From positions 248,001 to 312,000 of the forward strand of contig NZ_QBUK01000004.1 in assembly GCF_003058265.1 (NCBI RefSeq): DNA of 64,000 nucleotides, in the 5' to 3' direction. Source of the stretch: Flagellimonas amoyensis (GTDB taxonomy: Bacteria > Bacteroidota > Bacteroidia > Flavobacteriales > Flavobacteriaceae). This document shows, one piece after another, positions 46,132 to 57,866 of the stretch. Numbering within the stretch: position 1 is the first letter of the stretch; every line of letters starts with the position of its first letter. The notes below the pieces were generated by a model. That model made no database searches. It worked only from the letters and a program-made list of their open reading frames with translations, and was not told where the DNA came from. The position numbers and the translations under genes are program-made.

Positions 46132-48981
46132 ATGAATACAGAAGTGTTTGCCGCCAGACATATCGGCATATCAGAAAAAGACCTTCCCCAAATGCTTAAA
46201 ACAATCGGGGTGGACACTGTGGAACAGCTCATCTACGAGACCATTCCCGATGATATCAAACTCAAAAAACAACTGGACCTTCCCGAAGGGATCAGTGAGC
46301 ATGAGTTCCTGAACCATTTGCAGGGACTGGCCCAGAAGAACAAGGTTTTTAAGACTTATATTGGCCTGGGCTACCATGAATCGCTCACTCCTTCCCCCAT
46401 TAAAAGAAACATTTTGGAAAATGCGGGATGGTATACTGCCTATACACCTTACCAGGCCGAGATTGCCCAAGGAAGGCTGGAGGCCCTGCTCAATTTCCAG
46501 ACCATGGTGATTGACCTCACAGGAATGGAAATCGCAAATGCATCCCTTTTGGATGAAAGTACCGCTGCCGCCGAGGCCATGACCATGCTGTTTGAACTGC
46601 GCAGCAGACAACAAAAAAAGGATAACGCGTCCAAATTCTTTGTTTCGGAAGAAGTACTCCCACAAACGGTAAGCCTTCTCGAGACCCGTGCCATACCTTT
46701 AGGTATCGAATTGGTCATCGGCAATCATGAAAGTTTTGATTTCTCCTCCGAATACTACGGCGTTCTCTTGCAATATCCCGGAAAGCATGGCCAAGTACAT
46801 GATTATGGGACCTTTGTGGAAAAAGCAAAAACCAACGAGATCAAAGTGGCCGTGGCCGCCGATATCCTGAGCCTTGTGCTATTGAAAGCCCCTGGTGAAT
46901 GGGGTGTGGACGTAGTGGTGGGCACTACACAGCGATTTGGAATTCCATTGGGCTACGGAGGGCCCCACGCGGCATTTTTTGCCACCAAGGAAGAATACAA
47001 AAGAAGTATTCCCGGGAGGATCATTGGCGTGACCAAAGATACGGATGGCAACCGTGCGCTACGTATGGCGTTGCAAACAAGGGAACAGCACATCAAAAGG
47101 GACAAGGCCACATCCAACATCTGTACTGCACAGGTTTTGTTGGCCGTCATGGCAGGAATGTATGCCGTGTACCATGGCCCTGATGGGTTGAAATACATCG
47201 CCAACAAAGTACATAAGCACACCAGATCGTTGGCAAGCACACTGGAGTCCCATGGGTTCCAACAGACAAATACCGCTTACTTTGACACGATAACGGTCAA
47301 GGTAAAACAAGTTGAAAAACTAAAACAAGCCACTGAAGGAAAAGGGATCAACCTAAATTATGTTGACCCTGAAACCGTCTCCATTTCATTGAACGAAGCT
47401 GTTTCCGATCAAGATGTGCAAGTATTGGTTTCCTGCTTTTTGGAAGCCCATAACATCCAAAGAAAAGAAGCCAATGTTGCCAAAGAAGAGGCAATTCCAA
47501 CTGCCTTGCAACGAAAAACGCCATTTTTGGAGCATGAGGTGTTCAATTCCTACCATTCCGAGACCGAGTTGATGCGCTACATCAAACGATTGGAACGCAA
47601 GGACCTTGCCCTCAACCATTCCATGATCTCCTTGGGCAGCTGCACCATGAAGTTGAACGCAGCTTCCGAAATGCTTCCCTTGAGCTGGCCCCATTGGGGC
47701 AACATCCACCCTTTTGTTCCTTTGGAACAGGCCCAGGGCTATCAAGAAGTATTGAAATCGTTGGAAGACCAATTGAATGTCATTACCGGGTTCTCGGCCA
47801 CTTCCCTTCAGCCCAACTCTGGGGCACAGGGAGAGTATGCCGGTCTGATGGTCATTCGTGCCTATCATGAATCCAGGGGCGAAGGACATCGGAACATCTG
47901 CTTGATCCCAGCATCCGCGCATGGAACCAACCCAGCATCCGCCGTCATGGCAGGTATGAAGGTGGTGGTGACCAAAACGGATGAAAAAGGGAACATCGAC
48001 GTGGCCGACTTGGAAGAAAAAGTACAGCTCCATGCTGAGAATCTATCCACTTTGATGGTGACCTACCCATCCACGCACGGTGTTTTCGAATCTTCCATCA
48101 AACAGATCACCCAATTGATCCACGATAACGGGGGACAAGTCTATATGGACGGTGCCAACATGAATGCCCAGGTAGGGTTGACCAACCCTGCCACCATTGG
48201 TGCGGACGTGTGCCACCTCAACCTGCACAAGACCTTTGCCATCCCTCACGGCGGTGGCGGTCCAGGGGTAGGACCTATTTGTGTGGCAGAGCAATTGAAA
48301 CCGTTCCTCCCCTCCAATCCTGTGATCAAAACGGGAGGCAAAGAAGCCATTACGGCCATTTCCGCAGCCCCTTGGGGAAGTGCATTGGTCTGTTTGATCT
48401 CTTACGGATACATTAAGATGTTGGGTGCGGAAGGACTTACGAATGCCACAAAAGCGGCCATATTGAATGCCAACTATATCAAAGACCGCCTCAAAGGCAA
48501 ATTTGATGTGCTCTACACCGGCGAAAGAGGCAGGGCTGCCCACGAAATGATCATCGATTGCCGACCTTTCAAGGCCAATGGGATTGAGGTAACGGACATA
48601 GCCAAACGTTTGATAGATTACGGCTTCCATGCCCCTACAGTATCTTTTCCTGTAGCTGGAACGCTGATGATAGAGCCCACCGAAAGTGAAAGTATTGCCG
48701 AACTTGACCGGTTCTGCAATGCGATGATTTCCATTCGGGAGGAAATTGATGAGGCGAGTGCCCACGAACCAAACAATGTCCTTAAAAATGCCCCACATAC
48801 GTTGGGTATGATCACCAGCGATGTCTGGGAGCATCCGTATAGCAGACAAAAGGCCGCATTTCCGTTGCCCTATGTAGCGGAAAACAAGTTTTGGCCCAGC
48901 ATCCGAAGAACCGATGAAGCATTTGGGGATCGTAATTTGATATGCTCCTGTGCTCCGATTGAAGCGTACGCAGAAGCATAG
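46132..48981 (+). CDS. gcvP: Glycine dehydrogenase (aminomethyl-transferring), P protein
   Basis: PLP-dependent P protein of the glycine cleavage system, fused alpha-beta form of 949 residues. Start ATG 46132 (MNTEVFAARHIGISEKDL); 25 more codons upstream would run over the promoter. The N-terminal half has YQAEIAQGRLEALLNFQTM. The C-terminal half has the PLP site HLNLHKTFAIPHGGGGPGVGP and GSALVCLISYGYIKMLG. Single gene, closed by a terminator. Confidence 0.97.
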   Translation: MNTEVFAARHIGISEKDLPQMLKTIGVDTVEQLIYETIPDDIKLKKQLDLPEGISEHEFLNHLQGLAQKNKVFKTYIGLGYHESLTPSPIKRNILENAGWYTAYTPYQAEIAQGRLEALLNFQTMVIDLTGMEIANASLLDESTAAAEAMTMLFELRSRQQKKDNASKFFVSEEVLPQTVSLLETRAIPLGIELVIGNHESFDFSSEYYGVLLQYPGKHGQVHDYGTFVEKAKTNEIKVAVAADILSLVLLKAPGEWGVDVVVGTTQRFGIPLGYGGPHAAFFATKEEYKRSIPGRIIGVTKDTDGNRALRMALQTREQHIKRDKATSNICTAQVLLAVMAGMYAVYHGPDGLKYIANKVHKHTRSLASTLESHGFQQTNTAYFDTITVKVKQVEKLKQATEGKGINLNYVDPETVSISLNEAVSDQDVQVLVSCFLEAHNIQRKEANVAKEEAIPTALQRKTPFLEHEVFNSYHSETELMRYIKRLERKDLALNHSMISLGSCTMKLNAASEMLPLSWPHWGNIHPFVPLEQAQGYQEVLKSLEDQLNVITGFSATSLQPNSGAQGEYAGLMVIRAYHESRGEGHRNICLIPASAHGTNPASAVMAGMKVVVTKTDEKGNIDVADLEEKVQLHAENLSTLMVTYPSTHGVFESSIKQITQLIHDNGGQVYMDGANMNAQVGLTNPATIGADVCHLNLHKTFAIPHGGGGPGVGPICVAEQLKPFLPSNPVIKTGGKEAITAISAAPWGSALVCLISYGYIKMLGAEGLTNATKAAILNANYIKDRLKGKFDVLYTGERGRAAHEMIIDCRPFKANGIEVTDIAKRLIDYGFHAPTVSFPVAGTLMIEPTESESIAELDRFCNAMISIREEIDEASAHEPNNVLKNAPHTLGMITSDVWEHPYSRQKAAFPLPYVAENKFWPSIRRTDEAFGDRNLICSCAPIEAYAEA

Positions 48982-49007
48982 CAAACCCTTGCAGATACAA
49001 ACAAAAA

Positions 49008-49040
49008 GCCTTGGCCTACAGTTTAGGTCGAGGCTTTTTT
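49008..49040 (+). terminator. Intrinsic terminator after gcvP
   Basis: GCCTTGGCCTA pairs with TAGGTCGAGGC (11 bp, two G-U pairs) across a short loop, followed by six T. An A-run on the other side would let it also work leftward. It is 26 bp after the gcvP stop. Confidence 0.88.
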
Positions 49041-49083
49041 CATTATAAAATTCAATATGGGAGCAGTTGGACATTGTAAGATT

Positions 49084-49101
49084 TATTATGCATGCATAAT
49101 A
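49084..49101. promoter_or_regulatory. Perfect 18-bp palindrome upstream of the KAS III-like gene
   Basis: TATTATGCATGCATAATA is fully self-complementary. It ends 47 bp before the start codon of the KAS III-like gene, a suitable position for a dimeric repressor. No regulator gene is adjacent. Confidence 0.5.
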
Positions 49102-49148
49102 TTTATTGTTATCAATGTGTATCTTCTATCAATTTTAAAAACCTCAAC

Positions 49149-50207
49149 ATGAAAATTGGGATTACGGGAACCGGGAGCTATATTCCCTCCATCATCACCA
49201 AAAATGAAGCTTTCTTGCAGCATCATTTTATGGAAACGGATGGCACCACTTTTGATCAGGACAATACCGTGATCATTGAAAAGTTCAAGGCCATCACGGG
49301 AATAGCAGAGCGACGTTACGCCAAACCCGAGTTCAAAACGTCCGATATGGGCTACTTGGCCGCCGAAAAGGCCATCTCCCACGCAGGTATTGACAAGGAA
49401 GAACTGGATTACATCATCTTTGCCCATAACTTTGGCGACCTTGTTCAAGGAAAAATTCAAGGAGACACCCTGCCCAGTCTGGCCACCCGCGTGAAGCACC
49501 TGTTACGAATAAAAAATCCAAATTGCGTGGCCTATGATCTTATTTTTGGTTGCCCGGGTTGGATCGAGGGCGTTGTTCAGGCAAAGGCCTTCATCAAAAG
49601 TGGAATGGCCAAAAAATGTTTGGTGATCGGTGGGGAGACCTTGTCCCGTGTCATTGACCAGCATGACCGTGATAGCATGATTTTTTCCGATGGGGCCGGG
49701 GCGACCATTTTGGAAGCCAATCCCTCCTCCGGAGAAATCCTATCCCATGCCACCCAAACTTTTGCCGAGGAAGAAGCCTACTATCTCTATTTTGACAAAA
49801 CCAATAGCGCCGAGGGCTGCAAGGACACCCGATATATTAAAATGCAAGGGCGGAAAATCTACGAATTTGCCTGTATCCATGTACCCAAGGCCATGGCTAG
49901 CTGTTTGGACAAAAGTGGCGTAGGCATCGAAGCCGTGAAAAAGATATTCATCCACCAGGCCAATGAAAAAATGGACGAGGCCATTATCAAACGGTTTTAC
50001 AAGATCTACGGAAAGGATGTTCCCGAAAACATCATGCCCATGAGCATCCATGAACTGGGCAACAGCTCCGTGGCCACCATCCCAACACTGTATGACCTAG
50101 TATTGAAAGGCGAGCTGCCCCAGCATGAACTCCAAAAAGGGGATGTGGTCATCTTTGCCAGCGTTGGTGCAGGAATGAATGTCAATGCGATTGTTTATCG
50201 ATACTAA
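49149..50207 (+). CDS. 3-oxoacyl-ACP synthase III-like thiolase-fold enzyme
   Basis: FabH/KAS III-like condensing enzyme, 352 residues from ATG 49149 (MKIGITGTGSYIPS). The catalytic triad is present: Cys135 in LIFGCPGWIEGV, His in IFIHQANEKMDEAI, and Asn in HELGNSSVATIPTL. It lacks the usual FabH neighbours (plsX, fabD, acpP), so it is probably specialised for a lipid or secondary-metabolite step. The neighbouring methyltransferase and glycosyltransferase could belong to the same pathway but have separate upstream regions. Confidence 0.88.
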   Translation: MKIGITGTGSYIPSIITKNEAFLQHHFMETDGTTFDQDNTVIIEKFKAITGIAERRYAKPEFKTSDMGYLAAEKAISHAGIDKEELDYIIFAHNFGDLVQGKIQGDTLPSLATRVKHLLRIKNPNCVAYDLIFGCPGWIEGVVQAKAFIKSGMAKKCLVIGGETLSRVIDQHDRDSMIFSDGAGATILEANPSSGEILSHATQTFAEEEAYYLYFDKTNSAEGCKDTRYIKMQGRKIYEFACIHVPKAMASCLDKSGVGIEAVKKIFIHQANEKMDEAIIKRFYKIYGKDVPENIMPMSIHELGNSSVATIPTLYDLVLKGELPQHELQKGDVVIFASVGAGMNVNAIVYRY

Positions 50208-50343
50208 ACAACAAATTCAAGGATCAAGTTCAAAAGGTTCGTGCAATTCCTTTCTGCGGCAGGTGGGCGTCTCAAACAAAGATGCAGGACTCAAGAAACA
50301 AGAATCCATTAACTCAATAACCAAATAACTCAATAACTTAATT

Positions 50344-50373
50344 GGGATTTGTGGTTTGTTTTTTGGAATTTTA
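50344..50373 (+). repeat. Copy 1 of 30-bp direct repeat upstream of the methyltransferase gene
   Basis: Thirty bases (GGGATTTGTGGTTTG...GGAATTTTA) identical to 51056-51085. The copy ends 4 bp before the ATG. The 120 bp before it are also similar to the other copy but diverged, with AATAACTCAATAACTT-like low-complexity sequence. It probably serves as promoter and 5' leader. Confidence 0.9.
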
Positions 50374-50377
50374 GCGA

Positions 50378-50896
50378 ATGTACGAGAACAACTTTCCCAA
50401 CAAACGCTACAAGCACACCTTGGCGTTTTTGCAAAAGCATATTGGCACCTCAGAATCCATTTTGGACCTAGGGGTCGAAAATCCCTTTTCAGAAATCATG
50501 AAGGCCAACGGATACCAAGTGGAAAACACCAAAGGTGAGGATCTGGATGTGGATTTTGAAGCCGTTTCCCAATCCGATGCCAGTGTGGTGACCGCCTTTG
50601 AAATATTTGAACATATGGTGGCGCCCTACAATGTACTGAAAGAGATCAAGGCCAATAAATTGGTGGCCAGCATCCCCATGCGACTTTGGTTCTCCCCGGC
50701 TTATCGGAGCAAGACCGATCTTTGGGACAGGCATTACCACGAATTTGAGGACTGGCAATTCGATTGGTTGTTGGAAAAGGCCGGGTGGACCATAAAGGAT
50801 TCGGCAAAATGGACCAATCCCGTTAAAAAGGTTGGGATCCGACCACTACTGCGGTATTTCACCAACCGATACTACATTGTTTACGCAGAAAGATAG
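50378..50896 (+). CDS. SAM-dependent methyltransferase-like protein
   Basis: A small class I methyltransferase-like protein, 172 residues. SAM-binding motif I is ILDLGVENPFSEIM (~28-41), with an acidic residue at the end of the second strand (GEDLDVDF) and TAFEIFEHM resembling motif II/III. The C-terminal half has ASIPMRLWFSPAYRS and DRHYHEFEDWQFDWLLEKAGW. The substrate is unknown. It shares its upstream repeat with the GT2 gene next door, which suggests common regulation. Confidence 0.78.
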   Translation: MYENNFPNKRYKHTLAFLQKHIGTSESILDLGVENPFSEIMKANGYQVENTKGEDLDVDFEAVSQSDASVVTAFEIFEHMVAPYNVLKEIKANKLVASIPMRLWFSPAYRSKTDLWDRHYHEFEDWQFDWLLEKAGWTIKDSAKWTNPVKKVGIRPLLRYFTNRYYIVYAER

Positions 50897-51055
50897 TTTA
50901 TCCCAATCTCCAAAGTACAAGTTCAAGTCCCAAGTTCAATTTTAAAGGGCTCATGGAGTTCCTGCCTTCGGCAGACGGGCGTATCATTTGAATACATTGG
51001 ATACATGAAACAAGAACCAAATAACCGAACAACTAAATAACCCAATAACTTCTTT

Positions 51056-51085
51056 GGGATTTGTGGTTTGTTTTTTGGAATTTTA
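51056..51085 (+). repeat. Copy 2 of 30-bp direct repeat upstream of the GT2 gene
   Basis: Identical to 50344-50373 and, again, ending 4 bp before the start codon. The flanking 120 bp resemble the first copy imperfectly (shared TTCGGCAG/GGCAGG hairpin-like part and AATAACCCAATAACTT run). Confidence 0.9.
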
Positions 51086-51089
51086 ACAC

Positions 51090-51932
51090 ATGTGGATCAG
51101 CATTGTCATTCCAGCACACAACGAAGCAATTTATTTAAAGGATTGTCTGGATTCCTTTGTGGGACAGACCCATTTGCCCAATGAGGTGATTGTGGTGGAC
51201 GACAACTCTTCAGATGCCACTTTTGCAATCGCCCAGGACTTTGCACAGAAATACCCTTGGGTCAAAGTGTTCCAACGAACCTCTTCGGATGAGCATATCC
51301 CCGGCAAGAAAGTGGTGGACACCTTCAATTTTGGCTTACAGCACACTGCTGAATTTGATCTTATCGGAAAGTTCGATGCGGACATCATCCTTCCTCCCCA
51401 TTATTTTGAAAGCATGGTAAACTTGTTTCAGGCCAATTGGAAACTGGGCATGTGTTCCGGTTTGCTCTTTGTCCAAAAAGGAAGGGATTGGGTGTATGAG
51501 AACATTGCGGACAAAACGCATATCCGGGGGCCTATCAAACTGTACCACAAGGCCTGTTTCAACAAGATTGGAGGGTTGCGGCCCGGAGTGGGTTGGGACA
51601 CTGTGGACACCCTCTTGGCCAAATACCATGGTTTCGAGACACAGACTGTTCCCGAACTGAAGGTCAAACATCTTCGCTCTACCGGACATGGTTACAGCTC
51701 CAAGAACTACCAGGCCAAGGGAACAGCACTCTACAAAATGCGCTACGGCATTGTCCTGACCAAGATCGCAGCACTCAAGATGGCCTTGCAGGCCAAAAGC
51801 CCAGGGCTCTATTTTCAAACCATTTTGGGATTCCTAAAAGCATACTTCCAACAAAAGGATTTTTATGTTTCCAAGGAAGAAGGAAAGTTTATCCGAGGGT
51901 ACCGCTGGAAAGGGATTTGGTCCAAAATATAA
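51090..51932 (+). CDS. Family 2 glycosyltransferase
   Basis: GT-A-fold glycosyltransferase, 280 residues. SIVIPAHNEAIYLKDCLDS starts the nucleotide-sugar domain. VIVVDDNSSDAT and KFDADIILPPHYFE supply the Asp and DxD-like metal site. GWDTVDTLLAKYHGF resembles the acceptor-side ED motif region. The C-terminus is basic with no strong membrane helix. The sugar and acceptor are unknown; a role in envelope glycolipid or polysaccharide synthesis is likely for the family. Confidence 0.9.
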   Translation: MWISIVIPAHNEAIYLKDCLDSFVGQTHLPNEVIVVDDNSSDATFAIAQDFAQKYPWVKVFQRTSSDEHIPGKKVVDTFNFGLQHTAEFDLIGKFDADIILPPHYFESMVNLFQANWKLGMCSGLLFVQKGRDWVYENIADKTHIRGPIKLYHKACFNKIGGLRPGVGWDTVDTLLAKYHGFETQTVPELKVKHLRSTGHGYSSKNYQAKGTALYKMRYGIVLTKIAALKMALQAKSPGLYFQTILGFLKAYFQQKDFYVSKEEGKFIRGYRWKGIWSKI

Positions 51933-52143
51933 GATTTCATACGCATTTACAGCTCTTATTGTATTGATTGTCTTACAGGATTTCAAACAAAAATCGATTC
52001 GTCAATTGAAAATGGACATCCATCAATTCGACCCCTACCCAAGTATCAAATCCTACTACCTTTAATCCAAGAATGGCATAACCCAAAAATGGCAACCGTA
52101 CCTGACCTCCATGTCAGGAAAGGGCCACAAAACGGTTATGCAT
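51933..52143. other. Intergenic region between GT2 gene and T9SS repeat protein
   Basis: About 210 bp. One frame downstream of the GT2 stop, without a good ATG, reads ISYAFTALIVLIVLQDFKQ and runs to a TAA at 52065; it is hydrophobic but unsupported. A CCTGAC/GTCAGG stem lies around 52100-52117. No clear promoter. Confidence 0.5.
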
Positions 52144-54432
<2,289 letters not shown>

Positions 54433-54439
54433 AATGCCT

Positions 54440-56113
54440 TTACTCCAACACCTCCCCAATGGGCCTACCCGTGGTCCCACTTGGGAACGCAATGCCCAAC
54501 AAAGCCGAAATGGTAGGGGCAATATCGGGAATTTCGGTTCGGTTCACGGTACTTCCCTGCTTTATGCCCTTTCCGTAGAGCAATAGAGGCACATGCGTAT
54601 CGTAGACCTGTGGGGAGCCGTGCGTGGAACCTGTTCTTCCGCTTGAGTAAATGAATCCCGGATTGGGCACGATAAGCACATCTCCCGACCGTTTTTGGTT
54701 GTAACCATTCTGTAAAATGTAAGGAACACCCTTGGTATAATTGTTCGTCCACATTTGATACGCCGTATACACCTGACCGATACCTTCATAACCCAAAAGC
54801 TCCTTTGCAATATCCTCTTGCGCCTCTTTTAGGTCGATGTCCAAGTTGGCCAAAATCTTATGGTCCAGAAAAAGTTGATGGTTGGAAAGGTCCTTTACTA
54901 CATCGGTAGTGCCATATTTATACTTTAGAAATTCCGCAAACTCAGCCTGCAGGCCTTTCATATCCAAATACCCAGCCGGTAGTTTTGAATCTTTCAAATA
55001 AGCAGGCACATCGATGGCCGCATGGTCCGCAGTCAGGAAAACCGTGTACTCGCCCTCACCCACTTTTTCGTCCAGAGCAGCAAAGAGACGGGCCAAATCT
55101 CGGTCCAACCGAATATAGGTATCCTCGATTTCCTTGGAATTTACCCCAAAAAAGTGGCCCACATAATCCGTACTGGAAAAACTGACCGCCAAAAAGTCGG
55201 TGATGGTATCCGTGCCCAAACCTTCCCCCTCAATGGCCGCCAAGGCAAAATCAGCGGTCAAACTGTTTCCATAAGGGGTGGTTCGCAACAGGCCCGACTG
55301 TCCATTGGCCTCCCACAAAGCAGGAAGGTCATGCGGAAAAGACGAAGTAGTCTCCCCTTTGAACATTCCTTCGTAGGTGTTGGCATCGGTGCCACTCTCC
55401 ACATAGGTTTCTATGGGTTTCAGCGTGTTCCATGGTTTTTTATAGACTTCCACGGCATCTGAATCGTTAAAATCAACCACCCATTTTGGCAATGCGTCCA
55501 TATAATAGGAACTGGTGATCCAGTTTCCTGCTGCGCCCCCTTCAAACCAATAGGCTGCATTTGCCGCATGGCCCGCAGGAAGTATAGCACCCCTGTCCTT
55601 CAAGGCCACTCCGATCACTTTGCCCCTTTTTTGGGTATGCATGCGCAACTCATCGGTAACGGTTGTGGTGAGCATACGGTGGGGTGACATTTGTCCTGCA
55701 TTGGAAGTGGTCCCCACAGAGGTATAGCTGTCATCCCCGGCACAGTACACATCGGTGCCCGTTTCCTTGTTGTACCAATCATTGCCAATAATACCGTGTG
55801 TGGCCGGCGTTGTCCCAGTATAGACCGATGCATGGCCAGGACCGGTACTTGTAGGCGCATAGTTATAGTGATGGTTTTTGCAATTGAATCCTTCGTTCAC
55901 CAACCTTTTGAAGCCTCCTTCACCATATTGGGCCCAGAAACGGGTAAGATAGTCGTAGCGCATTTGATCCACTACAATCCCGACCACCAATTTGGGGGAT
56001 TGGGCTATGGGTTCGGGCTGTACTTCGGCAATGTCCTTCTTTTTGCGCTGTCCAAAGGACAAACTGGTCATCAAAACGACAAAAAGCAATAAAACGAGGT
56101 TGGTTTTTTTCAT
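54440..56113 (-). CDS. PafA-like alkaline phosphatase family protein
   Basis: Secreted alkaline-phosphatase-superfamily enzyme, 557 residues with signal peptide 1-21 (MTSLSFG end). Metal and nucleophile sites: GIVVDQMRYDYL (Asp ~49), YAPTSTGPGHASVYTG with the nucleophile Thr (~88-90), VSFSSTDYVGHFFG, FLTADHAAIDVP and GSTHGSPQVYDTHVPLL. The domain organisation matches PafA, a broad phosphate-monoesterase induced by phosphate need in some species. It is convergent with the T9SS gene (7 bp apart). Confidence 0.92.
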   Translation of the reverse strand: MKKTNLVLLLFVVLMTSLSFGQRKKKDIAEVQPEPIAQSPKLVVGIVVDQMRYDYLTRFWAQYGEGGFKRLVNEGFNCKNHHYNYAPTSTGPGHASVYTGTTPATHGIIGNDWYNKETGTDVYCAGDDSYTSVGTTSNAGQMSPHRMLTTTVTDELRMHTQKRGKVIGVALKDRGAILPAGHAANAAYWFEGGAAGNWITSSYYMDALPKWVVDFNDSDAVEVYKKPWNTLKPIETYVESGTDANTYEGMFKGETTSSFPHDLPALWEANGQSGLLRTTPYGNSLTADFALAAIEGEGLGTDTITDFLAVSFSSTDYVGHFFGVNSKEIEDTYIRLDRDLARLFAALDEKVGEGEYTVFLTADHAAIDVPAYLKDSKLPAGYLDMKGLQAEFAEFLKYKYGTTDVVKDLSNHQLFLDHKILANLDIDLKEAQEDIAKELLGYEGIGQVYTAYQMWTNNYTKGVPYILQNGYNQKRSGDVLIVPNPGFIYSSGRTGSTHGSPQVYDTHVPLLLYGKGIKQGSTVNRTEIPDIAPTISALLGIAFPSGTTGRPIGEVLE

Positions 56114-56232
56114 GGTAAGGATTTAATCAAACTAGCGCAAAGCTATTCAATTATCAACTTTAAAAAGTTTAAATGAAGGTTAAATGCCCAACAATATTCT
56201 TATTTTTATCACCTCAAGTCCATATCGAACAC

Positions 56233-56970
56233 ATGAAACACCTAGAAGCGATTGGAAAATACTTCATCATGGTTTGGGAAGTATTTAAAAAACCGACCAA
56301 ATGGCCCATTATGAGATCCTTGATCTTAAAGGAAATCGATGAGCTGATCTATGGGTCCATGGGCATCATCATCTTTATTTCGTTTTTCATCGGGGGGGTG
56401 GTCACTATCCAAACGGCCCTCAACCTAAACAGCCCCCTATTGCCCAAAAGCCTTATCGGTTTTGCCACAAGACAGTCCGTGATCTTGGAATTTGCCCCTA
56501 CCTTCACCTCCATCATCATGGCAGGAAAAGTGGGATCCTATATCACATCCAGCATCGGTACCATGCGCGTTACCGAACAGATAGACGCCCTTGAAGTGAT
56601 GGGCGTGAACTCGCTCAATTATTTGGTTTTCCCTAAGATCATCGCCACTTTGATGTATCCTTTCGCCGTGGCCATTTCCATGTTTGTCGGGATATTGGGC
56701 GGATGGATTGCCGCTGTTTTTGGCGGATATGCTCCAAGTGGGGAGTTCATCAAGGGCCTTCAATTGGATTTTGACTCGTTCCATGTCACTTACGCCTTCA
56801 TCAAATCGGTGGTGTTTGCCTTTGTAATCGCCACTGTGCCTTCCTACCACGGTTTCTACATGAGAGGCGGCGCCCTGGAGGTGGGCAAGGCCAGTACCAC
56901 ATCCTTTGTTTGGACCAGTGTGGTCATCATCATAACGAACTATATCCTAACGCAATTACTCCTAGGCTAA
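56233..56970 (+). CDS. MlaE-type ABC transporter permease
   Basis: Inner-membrane permease of the MlaE family, moving phospholipid-like lipids between membranes. The 245 residues start at ATG 56233 (MKHLEAIGKYFIMVW), the usual length; an upstream in-frame start adds 20 atypical residues. Signatures are FISFFIGGVVTIQTALNLN, ILEFAPTFTSIIMAGKVGSY and AEQID-like VTEQIDALEVMGVNSLNYL. Its stop overlaps the ATPase start (TAATG). No MCE (MlaD) gene is adjacent. Confidence 0.93.
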   Translation: MKHLEAIGKYFIMVWEVFKKPTKWPIMRSLILKEIDELIYGSMGIIIFISFFIGGVVTIQTALNLNSPLLPKSLIGFATRQSVILEFAPTFTSIIMAGKVGSYITSSIGTMRVTEQIDALEVMGVNSLNYLVFPKIIATLMYPFAVAISMFVGILGGWIAAVFGGYAPSGEFIKGLQLDFDSFHVTYAFIKSVVFAFVIATVPSYHGFYMRGGALEVGKASTTSFVWTSVVIIITNYILTQLLLG

Positions 56971-57737
56971 TGATAGAAGTTGAAGACGTACATAAATCGT
57001 TTGGAAGCAACCATGTCCTGAAAGGCATCTCCACCGTTTTTGAAAAAGGAAAGACCAACCTCATCATCGGACAGAGTGGATCGGGAAAAACCGTTTTCCT
57101 CAAATGCCTCTTAGGTCTTTTTGAACCTGATGAGGGGCAAATTTGCTACAACGGCCAATACTATTCCGAGCTTTCCACCAACGAACGTCGCGATCTGCGA
57201 CAAGAAATGGGTATGGTGTTCCAAGGGAGCGCCCTGTTCGATTCCATGACCGTGGAGGGCAATGTGATGTTCCCTCTGGATATGTTCACCAAACAATCCA
57301 AATCGGAAATGCAGGATCGGGTGGATTTTGTATTGAAACGCGTCAACTTGATCGATGCCCACAAAAGATACCCTTCGGAAATTTCGGGTGGGATGCAAAA
57401 GAGGGTCGCCATTGCCAGGGCCATTGTGATGAACCCAAAGTACCTGTTCTGTGACGAACCCAATTCCGGTCTTGATCCCAAGACCGCTATATTGATCGAC
57501 AACCTGATCCAGGAAATCACCCAGGAGTACGACATCACCACAATCATCAATACCCACGATATGAACTCGGTGATGGAAATTGGTGAAAAGATCATCTTCC
57601 TAAAAAATGGCTATAAGGAATGGGAGGGCACCAACAAGGAAATCTTCAAGACGGACAACGAAGCGGTGACCGATTTTGTCTACTCCTCCGAGCTTTTCAA
57701 AAAAGTTCGGCAGATGTATATCGAAGAACGGAATTAG
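56970..57737 (+). CDS. MlaF-type ABC transporter ATP-binding protein
   Basis: ATPase partner of the MlaE permease, 255 residues from ATG 56970 (MIEVEDVHKSFGSNHVL), sharing one base with the mlaE stop. It shows Walker A IIGQSGSGKTVFLKC, Q-loop GMVFQGSALF, signature ISGGMQKRVAIARA, Walker B YLFCDEPNSGLDPKT and the H-loop THDMNSV. Translation is likely coupled to the permease. The downstream 129 bp contain AATAACY-like low-complexity sequence resembling, in reverse, the region before 50378. Confidence 0.94.
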   Translation: MIEVEDVHKSFGSNHVLKGISTVFEKGKTNLIIGQSGSGKTVFLKCLLGLFEPDEGQICYNGQYYSELSTNERRDLRQEMGMVFQGSALFDSMTVEGNVMFPLDMFTKQSKSEMQDRVDFVLKRVNLIDAHKRYPSEISGGMQKRVAIARAIVMNPKYLFCDEPNSGLDPKTAILIDNLIQEITQEYDITTIINTHDMNSVMEIGEKIIFLKNGYKEWEGTNKEIFKTDNEAVTDFVYSSELFKKVRQMYIEERN

Positions 57738-57866
57738 TGTTGTGTTATTTGGTTATTCAGTTGTTCTGTTATTGCCGATTGCATGTTCAAAACCTATGAT
57801 TTAGCACTTAAACCTGTCACTTGAAACCAGAAACTTGCAAACTGACTTCTGACTTCTAAAAACACA

